A DNA stretch of 64,000 nucleotides from CADEED01 sp963839685 (GTDB lineage: Bacteria; Pseudomonadota; Gammaproteobacteria; Steroidobacterales; Steroidobacteraceae). Positions within the stretch are counted from its first letter, which is position 1; every line of letters begins with the position of its first letter. Location: positions 1 to 64,000 of the forward strand of contig CAWIVS010000007.1 in assembly GCA_963839685.1 (NCBI GenBank). The letters run 5' to 3'. Below are positions 53,746-61,457 of the stretch, piece after piece. Below the pieces are notes generated by a model, which saw only the letters and a program-made list of their open reading frames with translations, was not told where the DNA came from and did not search any database. Made by a program: the position numbers and the translations under genes.

Positions 53746-55131
53746 TCAGCCGACCAGGCGCTCCACGACGCTACGGTAACGCGCGCTCACCGATTCCCGC
53801 GCGTGGTGCGCGCCCCGCGATACCACCATGCGCCCGGCGCGCCACACATCTCCAATGTGTCCGGCACCCCCCGCAAAGATGAAGGCGTCGAGCCTCACGT
53901 CATCATTGCGTCCGGGAGCCGGCGCGGCGGAATTCAACGAGAAACAGTCGGCCGGCGCTCCCTCGGCGATACCGCTGCCGGCCTGCGTGGCCGCCATGCC
54001 CGCGGCGCGCGCGCCGCCGCGCTGGGCGTGCGCAAACAACGTCCGTCCGGTGGAATGCGCGCTTTGCGCCGCCAGCACATTGCGGGCCCGATCGCGCAGG
54101 CGCTGGCTGTATTCGAGCTGGCGCAATTCTTCGTTCACGCTGATGCTCACGTTCGAATCCGTGCCGATCCCGAACGTGCCGCCGGCCGCCAGCCAGGGCG
54201 CCGCCGGTGCAATCCCGTCACCCAGATTCGCCTCGGTGATTGGACAGAATCCGGCTACCGCCCCGCTCCGTCCCAGCCGCGTCACTTCGTCAGGATTCAT
54301 GTGCGTGGCATGCACCAGGCACCAGCGGGCATCGACGTCGGCATTGTCGAGCAGCCATTGCACTGGACGCGCGCGCGACCAGGCGAGGCAGTCTTCGACT
54401 TCCTTGGTTTGCTCGGCGGCGTGAATGTGAATCGGACCGCCGGCGCCGAGCGCCGTCACCCGCTCCAATTCCTCCGGCGTGACCGCCCGCAGGCTGTGCG
54501 GCGCGACGCCCACGATGGCATCTGGCAACGAGGCCGCGGCGCCGCGGCTGGCCTCTAACAACCGCGCATAGCCCTCGACGTCGCTGATGAACCGCCTCTG
54601 GCCTTCGGTCGGCGGCGCGCCGCCAAAATTACCGTGCGCGTAGAACACCGGCAGCAGCGTGAGTCCCATGCCGGTGGTTGCGGCGGCGGCGGCCACGCGG
54701 CCCGCCATTTCGGCCGGATTCGCATACGGCCGGCCACTCACGTCGTGATGTACGTAGTGAAATTCGCCGACCCGCGTGAAGCCGGCCTCGAGCATCTCGA
54801 CATAGGCCTGCGCGGTGATGGCCTCGAGGTCATCCGGCGACATGCGCCCGACGAACCGGTACATGAGCTCGCGCCAGCTCCAGAAGTTGTCGGCCTCGGG
54901 CCCGCGATATTCGGTGAGCCCCGCCATGCCGCGTTGAAACCCGTGGCTGTGCACGTTCGCCATCCCGGGCAGCAGCACATCCACCGCCTCGTCGCCCGGT
55001 TGCGCGATCGCGCCGCGTTCCACCTTCGCGAACTTTCCGTGCGCGAACTCGACACGCACCTCCTGTGCCCAGCCGTCGGCCAGCAGCGCGCGGGAACAGA
55101 ACAATGGCATCGACGGCGGCGGCAAGGACAT
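53746..55131 (-). CDS. hutF: Formimidoylglutamate deiminase
   Basis: The 461-residue protein is an amidohydrolase with metal site LPGMANVHSHGFQRGMAGLTEYR, VGEFHYVHHD, VGVAPHSLRAVTPEEL, HIHAAEQTKEVEDCLAWSRARPVQWLLDN, WCLVHATHMNPDE, GFCPITEANLGDGI and FGIGTDSNVSISV, all as in HutF. It removes ammonia from formimidoyl-glutamate to give N-formylglutamate, feeding HutG in the five-step histidine pathway. Start at 55131 or at an internal ATG (55110). It is divergent from hutIGU. Confidence 0.94.
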   Translation of the reverse strand: MSLPPPSMPLFCSRALLADGWAQEVRVEFAHGKFAKVERGAIAQPGDEAVDVLLPGMANVHSHGFQRGMAGLTEYRGPEADNFWSWRELMYRFVGRMSPDDLEAITAQAYVEMLEAGFTRVGEFHYVHHDVSGRPYANPAEMAGRVAAAAATTGMGLTLLPVFYAHGNFGGAPPTEGQRRFISDVEGYARLLEASRGAAASLPDAIVGVAPHSLRAVTPEELERVTALGAGGPIHIHAAEQTKEVEDCLAWSRARPVQWLLDNADVDARWCLVHATHMNPDEVTRLGRSGAVAGFCPITEANLGDGIAPAAPWLAAGGTFGIGTDSNVSISVNEELRQLEYSQRLRDRARNVLAAQSAHSTGRTLFAHAQRGGARAAGMAATQAGSGIAEGAPADCFSLNSAAPAPGRNDDVRLDAFIFAGGAGHIGDVWRAGRMVVSRGAHHARESVSARYRSVVERLVG

Positions 55132-55152
55132 CCAGCGCAGTATATGCGCTGG
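55132..55152. promoter_or_regulatory. Hairpin CCAGCGCA-N5-TGCGCTGG abutting the hutF start codon
   Basis: A perfect 8-base inverted repeat ends directly at the hutF ATG, in place of a ribosome-binding site. It may be an operator in the 73-base hutF/hutI space, or it may form a hairpin in the hutF leader. It does not resemble the TTGTATATACAA-type HutC site. Confidence 0.45.
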
Positions 55153-55204
55153 GATAAGGGCGGCACCTCTGGCGGCGCGCGGGGCTCATCTATATGTTTC
55201 CGTC

Positions 55205-56413
55205 ATGCGCTATGACCGTATCTGGCGGAATGCCCGGCTCGCCACCCTGGCATCGAGTCGCGAGGGGCTGGGGATCGTCGAGGACGGCCTCGTTGCCTGC
55301 CGCGATGGACTCATTGAATACGCCGGTCCACGCGCTGCCGCCCCGGCCGCACTCGACGCGCTGGAAGTCGTCGACTGCGAGGGACGCTGGGTCACGCCCG
55401 GCCTCATCGATTGCCACACCCACCTGGTCTACGCCGGCGACCGCGCCAACGAGTTCGAGCAGCGCCTCAATGGCGCCACCTACGAAAGCATCGCGCGCAA
55501 TGGCGGCGGCATCGTCTCGACGGTCAATGCAACGCGCGCCGCGAGCGAAGCACAACTCGTCGCTGAGACACTGCCCCGACTCGACGCGTTGCTGGCCGAA
55601 GGCGTCACCACCGTGGAGGTCAAGTCCGGTTACGGTCTCGCACTCGAGCACGAACGCAAGCAGCTGCGGGCCGCGCGCGCGCTCGCATGGGAACGTGCGG
55701 TCAGCGTGCGCACCACCTTCCTGGGCGCGCATGCGCTGCCGCCGGAATTCGCCGGGCGCGCGGACGACTACATCGACGAAGTCGCCGAGCGCATGCTGCC
55801 AGCGTTGAAGGACGAAGGCCTGATCGATGCCGTCGACGCGTTCTGCGAGAAGATCGGATTCACGCTCGAGCAGACCCGGCGCCTGTTCACCGCCGCCACC
55901 CGGGCGGGGCTGCGAGTCAAGTTGCATGCCGAACAGCTCTCCAACATGCGCGGCGCGGCGCTCGCTGCCGAATTTCACGCGTTGTCGGCCGATCACCTGG
56001 AGTACGTCGATGAGCAGGGCATCGAAGCCATGGCCCGGGCGGCAACGGTCGCGGTCATGTTGCCCGGTGCTTTCTATTTCCTGCGCGACACGCAGCTGCC
56101 GCCACTCGCCGCGCTACGCGCGGCACACATCCCGATCGCCTTGGCGACCGACTGCAACCCGGGAACCTCGCCGCTGACCTCGCTGCTCCTGGCGATGAAC
56201 CTGGCGGCCACGCTGTTTCGCATGACGGTCGAGGAATGTCTCATCGGAGTGACCCGCGCGGGCGCGCAGGCCCTCGGCATGCAAGATCGGGCCGGCAGTC
56301 TCGAAGCCGGAAAATCCTGCGACCTCGCCATCTGGAATATCGAACGGCCGGCAGAGCTCGTCTACCGCATGGGCTTCAATCCGCTGCACGCACGCGTCTG
56401 GAGGGGCACGTGA
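55205..56413 (+). CDS. hutI: Imidazolonepropionase
   Basis: The 402-residue amidohydrolase has the HutI motifs GRWVTPGLIDCHTHLVYAGDRANEFEQRLNGATYESIA, GGGIVSTVNATRAASEAQLV, VTTVEVKSGYGLALEHERKQLRAAR, FLGAHALPPEF, KLHAEQLSNMRGAALAAEFHALSADHLEYV, VMLPGAFYFLRDTQLPP and LATDCNPGTSPLTSLLLAMNLAATLFRMTVEECL. It opens the imidazolone ring to N-formimino-glutamate. The stop overlaps the hutG start by four bases. Confidence 0.96.
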   Translation: MRYDRIWRNARLATLASSREGLGIVEDGLVACRDGLIEYAGPRAAAPAALDALEVVDCEGRWVTPGLIDCHTHLVYAGDRANEFEQRLNGATYESIARNGGGIVSTVNATRAASEAQLVAETLPRLDALLAEGVTTVEVKSGYGLALEHERKQLRAARALAWERAVSVRTTFLGAHALPPEFAGRADDYIDEVAERMLPALKDEGLIDAVDAFCEKIGFTLEQTRRLFTAATRAGLRVKLHAEQLSNMRGAALAAEFHALSADHLEYVDEQGIEAMARAATVAVMLPGAFYFLRDTQLPPLAALRAAHIPIALATDCNPGTSPLTSLLLAMNLAATLFRMTVEECLIGVTRAGAQALGMQDRAGSLEAGKSCDLAIWNIERPAELVYRMGFNPLHARVWRGT

Positions 56414-57252
56414 TCACACCGGCCCATCGCGACTGGCTGTCGGTGCACCACGGCAATGCGCCGCTCATCGTGAGCTTTCCGCATTCCGGCATCGAAATTC
56501 CGGACATGATCGAAGAGAACCTGGTGTCGCCATGGCTGGCGCGCAAGGACACGGACTTCTGGGTCGACGTGCTGTACGACTTCGCGCACGAACTGGGCGC
56601 CACCACCATCCGCACGGCACTGTCGCGCACGGTGATCGACGTCAACCGCGATCCGTCTGGAACTTCGCTCTATCCGGGCCAGGCCACCACCGGGCTCTGC
56701 CCGCTCGAGACCTTCGACGGCGAGCCACTATACAAGTCAGGCAGCGAGCCCGGCCCCGCCGAATTCCTGCGGCGCCGCACGGAATATTTCGACCCTTATC
56801 ATTCCGCGCTCAGCGCCGAGCTGGAACGCAAACGCGCGCAATTCGGTTGCGTCGTGCTCTACGATGCGCACTCGATTCGTTCGCGCGTCGCACGGTTGTT
56901 CGACGACGAGCTGCCGCAATTCAACATCGGTACCAACAACGGCGAGACTTGCGCGCCCGAGCTCACCGCGTCGATCGAAAAGATCTGCGACGCCTCGAGC
57001 TTCACGCGTGTCACCAATGGCCGCTTTCGCGGCGGATGGATTACACGTCACTACGGCAATCCCGCCTCGGGGATTCACGCCTTGCAAATGGAGCTCGCCA
57101 TGCGCGGCTATCTGCACGAACCCGAAGACGCGCTCACCCGGAACTACTGGCCTGCGGCGCTGGATGACGTGCATGCCGCAACCCTGCGCGTCGCGCTGCG
57201 CGACATCCTGGACGCCTGCATCGCTTTCGCGAAGGCGCGGAGCCGCTCATGA
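56410..57252 (+). CDS. hutG: N-formylglutamate deformylase
   Basis: The 280-residue protein has HutG motifs PLIVSFPHSGIEIPD, VIDVNRDPSGTSLYPGQATTGLCPLETFDGEPLY, VVLYDAHSIRSR, FNIGTNNGETCAPELT, NGRFRGGWITRHYGNP and GIHALQMELAMRGYL, the FGase/amidohydrolase fold. It hydrolyses N-formylglutamate to glutamate and formate. GTG at 56410 overlaps the hutI stop (GTGA), and its own stop overlaps the hutU start (ATGA). Confidence 0.96.
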   Translation: MITPAHRDWLSVHHGNAPLIVSFPHSGIEIPDMIEENLVSPWLARKDTDFWVDVLYDFAHELGATTIRTALSRTVIDVNRDPSGTSLYPGQATTGLCPLETFDGEPLYKSGSEPGPAEFLRRRTEYFDPYHSALSAELERKRAQFGCVVLYDAHSIRSRVARLFDDELPQFNIGTNNGETCAPELTASIEKICDASSFTRVTNGRFRGGWITRHYGNPASGIHALQMELAMRGYLHEPEDALTRNYWPAALDDVHAATLRVALRDILDACIAFAKARSRS

Positions 57253-58916
57253 ATCGCGTTGAAAAACGCATCATTCGTGCGCCCACCGGTACGCAACTGA
57301 CCGCGCGCAGCTGGCTCACCGAAGCGCCGCTGCGCATGCTCATGAATAATCTCGATCCCGCGGTCGCCGAGCGGCCCGAGGAACTCGTGGTTTATGGCGG
57401 CATCGGGCGCGCCGCGCGCAACTGGGAAAGCTTCGATGCCATCGTCGCGACGCTCAGGCGCCTGGAGGCGGACCAGACACTGCTGATCCAGTCGGGCAAG
57501 CCGGTGGGCGTGTTCCAGACGCATGCCGACGCGCCGCGGGTTCTGCTGGCCAATTCCAACCTGGTGCCCCGCTGGAGCACCTGGGAACACTTCAATGAGC
57601 TCGATCGCAAGGGCCTGATGATGTTCGGTCAGATGACGGCCGGCTCGTGGATCTACATCGGATCGCAGGGCATCGTGCAGGGCACGTACGAGACCTTCGT
57701 GGAAATGGGCCGCCAGCACTATGGCGGCAATCTCGCCGGCCGCTGGCTGCTCACCGCGGGCCTCGGCGGCATGGGCGGCGCGCAGCCGCTGGCCAGCGTC
57801 ATGGCGGGCGCCTCGTGCCTGGCGATCGAGTGCCAGCAATCGCGCATCGACATGCGCCTGAAATCCGGCTACCTCGATCACGCCACCAGCAAACTCGATG
57901 AGGCGCTGGAGCTCATCGCGCGTTCCGGCCGCGACAAGAGGCCAATATCGGTGGGGTTGTTGGGCAATGCCGCCGAACTACTGCCCGAGATGCTGAAACG
58001 CGGCGTGCGGCCCGACATGCTGACCGACCAGACCAGCGCCCATGACCCGGTGAATGGTTATCTTCCCATCGGCTGGACGGTCGAAGAGTGGATCGCGAAG
58101 CGCGGCAGCGATCCACAGGCGGTTTCAAAGGCCGCCAAGGCTTCGATGGCCGTGCACGTGCGCGCCATGCTGGACTTCCAGAAAGCCGGCGTGCACACCG
58201 TCGACTATGGCAACAACATCCGGCAGGTGGCGCTCGAGGAAGGCGTGAAAAACGCCTTCGACTTTCCGGGCTTCGTGCCCGCCTATATCCGCCCGCTGTT
58301 CTGCCGCGGCGTGGGACCCTTTCGCTGGGTGGCGCTCTCGGGTGATCCCGAAGATATCGCCAGGACCGATGCCAAGGTGAAGGAGTTGCTGCCCGACGAT
58401 AAGCACCTGCATCACTGGCTCGACATGGCGAAGGCGCGCATCCAGTTCCAGGGACTCCCGGCGCGCATCTGCTGGGTGGGCCTCGGCGATCGCCATCGGC
58501 TCGGCCTCGCCTTCAATGACATGGTGATGCGCGGCGAGCTGAAGGCACCCATCGTCATCGGTCGCGATCACCTGGACTCCGGCTCCGTCGCTTCGCCGAA
58601 TCGCGAGACCGAAGGCATGAAAGACGGTTCTGATGCGGTCTCGGACTGGCCGTTGCTCAATGCGCTGCTCAACACCGCCTCCGGAGCGACGTGGGTTTCG
58701 CTGCATCACGGCGGCGGTGTCGGCATGGGATTCTCGCAACACGCCGGCGTCGTTATCGTCTGCGACGGCACCGAGGCCGCGGCCAAACGAATCGCTCGCG
58801 TGTTATGGAACGACCCGGCCACGGGTGTGATGCGCCATGCCGATGCCGGCTACGACATCGCCATCGAGGCCGCTCGCAAGCACAAGCTGGATTTGCCCGG
58901 AATCGTGCACGTCTAG
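57249..58916 (+). CDS. hutU: Urocanate hydratase
   Basis: The 555-residue protein matches urocanase over its full length: LTARSWLTEAPLRMLMNNLDPAVAE, VYGGIGRAARNWESFDAIV, ETLLIQSGKPVGVF-type (here DQTLLIQSGKPVGVFQTH), TAGSWIYIGSQGIVQGTYETFVEMGRQHYGG, TAGLGGMGGAQPLASVMAGA, the NAD site, and GATWVSLHHGGGVGMGFSQHAGVVIVCDGT. It hydrates urocanate to imidazolonepropionate. HutH (histidine ammonia-lyase) and HutC are not in the window, so histidine entry must be encoded elsewhere. The stop is directly followed by a truncated secreted-protein gene. Confidence 0.97.
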   Translation: MNRVEKRIIRAPTGTQLTARSWLTEAPLRMLMNNLDPAVAERPEELVVYGGIGRAARNWESFDAIVATLRRLEADQTLLIQSGKPVGVFQTHADAPRVLLANSNLVPRWSTWEHFNELDRKGLMMFGQMTAGSWIYIGSQGIVQGTYETFVEMGRQHYGGNLAGRWLLTAGLGGMGGAQPLASVMAGASCLAIECQQSRIDMRLKSGYLDHATSKLDEALELIARSGRDKRPISVGLLGNAAELLPEMLKRGVRPDMLTDQTSAHDPVNGYLPIGWTVEEWIAKRGSDPQAVSKAAKASMAVHVRAMLDFQKAGVHTVDYGNNIRQVALEEGVKNAFDFPGFVPAYIRPLFCRGVGPFRWVALSGDPEDIARTDAKVKELLPDDKHLHHWLDMAKARIQFQGLPARICWVGLGDRHRLGLAFNDMVMRGELKAPIVIGRDHLDSGSVASPNRETEGMKDGSDAVSDWPLLNALLNTASGATWVSLHHGGGVGMGFSQHAGVVIVCDGTEAAAKRIARVLWNDPATGVMRHADAGYDIAIEAARKHKLDLPGIVHV

Positions 58917-59068
58917 GCCGCGATGCGCCCGCTCGCGATGCCAATGAGCTGGCCGTGTACAATTCGGTCCTGTTCCGCAAGATCGTGACTCAATGCCGCG
59001 AGCAGCCTGAAGCGATGTACTTTCAGGGAGTGGTTGTGCCCGTGTTGAAGGCCAGGCTGGCGCATTGA
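58917..59068 (+). pseudogene. Truncated C-terminal fragment of a TonB_C-like secreted protein
   Basis: The last about 45 codons before the stop at 59068 read as the C-terminus of the two following paralogues: VLFRKIVTQCREQPEAMYF and VLKARLAH correspond to SESVRDAVNECRKQPDAKYF and ALERRLKR of the gene at 59789. No start codon or N-terminal part is present. The frame runs directly into the end of hutU. It is a remnant left by a deletion or insertion that joined hutU to the middle of a third family copy. Confidence 0.8.
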
Positions 59069-59092
59069 CAGAATATCCGTGAGGGTACTGAA

Positions 59093-59782
59093 ATGACTCC
59101 AAGACAACCCGCAACCATTGCGTTCATTGTCCTCGTTCTTGCCGCAGGCCTCGCACCGATCGCCACTGCGCAGACCGGCCCTCTGGAGCCGCGCCTGGTC
59201 ATCGCCGGACAACCGTATCCGCAATTCGAACCCGAACTTGCGATCGATTTTCTGGCGGCGACCGCCGAGCTCACGGTGGACGCCGAGGGGCGCGTCACCG
59301 CGGTCAGGATCGCCGAATCCTCCGGCAACGAACGCTTCGACCAGATCGTTCAGAAGTATTACTCGAAGTTCCGCCTGATCCCGGCGTTGTCCCAGGATGG
59401 CCAGCCGATGGCAGCCGCGACCGAGGTTCGATTCAGGGTGGCCGTTGACGATCCGCAATCCGAACGACTGCGCGGCCCTGAGGACTTCGTCCAGGCCGAA
59501 GTCCGGCGCATCCGTCGCATGAAGTGCGAAGACTTCATCTGGGAGTACGACCGGATGCAGGAAATCGCGCACGGCCATGAACTCGACCAGGAGTACCTGT
59601 TCCAGACCTCATTTGCACTGGTCGAGGCCACGCAGAAACTCAATGCGGCCGAGATCGAGCGCATCGGGCGCAAATCGAATGCAGTCGTCAAGGACACGGC
59701 GAAACGCTGCCGCGCCAACCCCGAAGCCGGATACTTCGCCGACGCCTACCAGCCCGCGGTGATGAAGCGCGCCGGCCGCTGA
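59093..59782 (+). CDS. Secreted TonB_C-domain-like protein, family copy 1
   Basis: The 229-residue protein has a signal peptide (IVLVLAAGLAPIATA-QT), a domain similar to the TonB/TolA C-terminal fold (AELTVDAEGRVTAVRIAESSGNERFDQIVQKYYSKFRLIPAL) and a helical C-terminal region (IRRMKCEDFIWEYDRMQEIA, a Cys pair, then RCRANPEAGYF). There is no membrane anchor, so it is not a working TonB. It and the next gene, with a fragment before it, form a local family. GAGGG precedes the ATG. Role unknown. Confidence 0.8.
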   Translation: MTPRQPATIAFIVLVLAAGLAPIATAQTGPLEPRLVIAGQPYPQFEPELAIDFLAATAELTVDAEGRVTAVRIAESSGNERFDQIVQKYYSKFRLIPALSQDGQPMAAATEVRFRVAVDDPQSERLRGPEDFVQAEVRRIRRMKCEDFIWEYDRMQEIAHGHELDQEYLFQTSFALVEATQKLNAAEIERIGRKSNAVVKDTAKRCRANPEAGYFADAYQPAVMKRAGR

Positions 59783-59788
59783 TCGCTA

Positions 59789-60523
59789 GTGCACACGTTT
59801 TCATCGCTGGCGGTTGTCGGCCTGCTGGTTGCAGCCGTGTCGGCGTCGACCGCCGCCCGCGCGCAAACCGGTCCATTGGAACCGCGAATGGTCCTGGTGG
59901 CCATGCCGACGCCGGTGCCAAAGCCGGCCTTGAATGTCACCCAGCGCGTCCCGTTGAGCATGGAAATATCGGCGGACGGCCGCGTCACCAGCGTGGCGAT
60001 ACTCGAGTCTTCAGGAGACGCGAAGTTTGATGAGAAGGTGAAAAAGTATTACTCGCGCTTCCGTTTCGTTCCCGCTCTCAACGATGACGGCACACCCACT
60101 CCTGGTGTTTTCAGGTTCGCCTACAAGTACGACGTGGATGACAAGACTGATCTGCCCCACACGCCCACGCGTGCACCGGAAAACCCGAACAGCGCAATGG
60201 TGGGCAGACCTGGCATCGGCCAGGCGAAAGTGTTCGACGAAGTCGATCGCATCAGTCGCATGCGCTGCAAGGACTTTCTTTGGGAATACGACCTCATGAA
60301 GGGCATCGCGGGCGCGAAACCCATTTACGACGAGCGCATGTTGCGTACCTCGCTCGCCATGTTCATCGTTCACAAAAGTGTAAAGGGCGACGAGATCAAC
60401 ATCATCAACATGGCGTTTTCCGAATCCGTACGCGACGCGGTAAACGAGTGCCGCAAGCAACCCGACGCAAAATACTTTCTGGACTCGCTCGCGCCCGCAC
60501 TCGAGCGCAGGCTCAAGCGCTGA
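59789..60523 (+). CDS. Secreted TonB_C-domain-like protein, family copy 2
   Basis: The 244-residue paralogue of the preceding gene starts with a GTG six bases after its stop. It has a signal peptide (VVGLLVAAVSASTAARA-QT), the shared QTGPLEPR start of the mature protein, the TonB_C-like segment (PLSMEISADGRVTSVAILESSGDAKFDEKVKKYYSRFRFVPAL), and the C-terminal domain (ISRMRCKDFLWEYDLMKGIA, ECRKQPDAKYF). The paired Cys in R-M-R/K-C and E/R-C-R is conserved in both and may be a disulfide. Confidence 0.8.
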   Translation: MHTFSSLAVVGLLVAAVSASTAARAQTGPLEPRMVLVAMPTPVPKPALNVTQRVPLSMEISADGRVTSVAILESSGDAKFDEKVKKYYSRFRFVPALNDDGTPTPGVFRFAYKYDVDDKTDLPHTPTRAPENPNSAMVGRPGIGQAKVFDEVDRISRMRCKDFLWEYDLMKGIAGAKPIYDERMLRTSLAMFIVHKSVKGDEINIINMAFSESVRDAVNECRKQPDAKYFLDSLAPALERRLKR

Positions 60524-60615
60524 TCTTTTCCTCGGCGTCCTCCTACGCGCGCGGAACATTGCGCGCACGCCGCTATCCAACGCGTTTCACCAAGTGACAA
60601 ACCAAGGAGAGACGC

Positions 60616-61329
60616 ATGTCCTACATCGAAGGATTCGTTGCTGCAGTGCCTCGCGGAAACAAAGAGGCTTACCGAAATCACGCTGCCGGTTCGGTTTCCC
60701 TGTTCAAGGAATTTGGCGCGACGCGGCAGGTGGAAGGCTGGGAGGATGATGTTCCCGCTGGCAAGGTCACGGACTTCAAGGGCGCAGTGAAGGCGAAACC
60801 CGAAGAAGTGGTGGTGTTCTCGTGGCTCGAATATCCCGACAAGGCCACGCGCGACAAGGCCAACCAGAAGATCATGAGCGACCCGAAGATGAAGGATCTC
60901 GGCGCGCAGATGCCCTTCGACGGGCAGCGCATGATCTTTGGCGGTTTCCAGCCGATCAATGACAGCGGCGAGGCGGGCAAGCCCGGCTATGTCGATGGCA
61001 GCATCATCGCCGTACCCGCGGCGAACAAAGCCGCCTATCGCGAGATGGCCGACAAACACGCCGCCATCCTCAAGGAATACGGCGCGACGCGCACTGTCGA
61101 CGCCTGGGGTGACGACGTGCCGGACGGCAAGGTCACGGACTACAAGGGTGCGGTGAAGGCCACGCCGGAGGAGACCGTAGTGTTCTCGTGGGTGGAATGG
61201 CCATCGAGAGAGGCACGCGATCGGGGCTGGGAGAAAGCCATGGCCGATCCGCGCATGAAGGACATCAAGATGCCCTTCGACGGCAAGCGCATGATCTATG
61301 GCGGATTCGCGCCCATCCTGGATCAGTAG
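60616..61329 (+). CDS. Tandem DUF1428 protein, paralogue of the one at 49026
   Basis: The 237-residue protein has the same two-domain build and length as the product of 49026-49739. Domain 1 begins MSYIEGFVAAVPRGNKEAY, with FGATRQVEGWEDDVPAGKVTDFKGAVKAKPEEVVVFSWLEYPD; domain 2 begins GYVDGSIIAVPAANKAAY, with YGATRTVDAWGDDVPDGKVTDYKGAVKATPEETVVFSWVEWPS. Both domains end MPFDG(Q/K)RMI-GG-F. GGAGAG precedes the ATG. It is followed by a long inverted repeat and converges on the DUF748 gene. Function unknown. Confidence 0.92.
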   Translation: MSYIEGFVAAVPRGNKEAYRNHAAGSVSLFKEFGATRQVEGWEDDVPAGKVTDFKGAVKAKPEEVVVFSWLEYPDKATRDKANQKIMSDPKMKDLGAQMPFDGQRMIFGGFQPINDSGEAGKPGYVDGSIIAVPAANKAAYREMADKHAAILKEYGATRTVDAWGDDVPDGKVTDYKGAVKATPEETVVFSWVEWPSREARDRGWEKAMADPRMKDIKMPFDGKRMIYGGFAPILDQ

Positions 61330-61348
61330 TCAGAACCTGTGACGCAAT

Positions 61349-61455
61349 AAGAAATGGGGACATTCCTAATTTCGTTGTAACAATTGACCGAGGTCTCCAC
61401 GGGGCAAATCAGTCAGCCGATTGTTACAACGAAATTAGGAATGTCCCCATTTCTT
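61349..61455. repeat. 36-base perfect inverted repeat, GGGGACATTCCT family
   Basis: The arms 61349-61384 and 61420-61455 are exact reverse complements over 36 bases, separated by 35 bases. The outer half carries the AATGGGGACATTCCTAATTT core also found at 48344. It sits between convergent genes, 19 bases after the DUF1428 stop and two bases after the DUF748 stop, and could end both transcripts although no T-run follows. Confidence 0.92.
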
Positions 61456-61457
61456 CC

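Noticed and set aside
55205..58916. Complete histidine operon including hutH and hutC
   Set aside because: Only hutF, hutI, hutG and hutU are present; flanking genes are unrelated.
48344..61455. Composite transposon or integrative element bounded by the palindromes
   Set aside because: No transposase, integrase or target-site duplication is visible in the interval.
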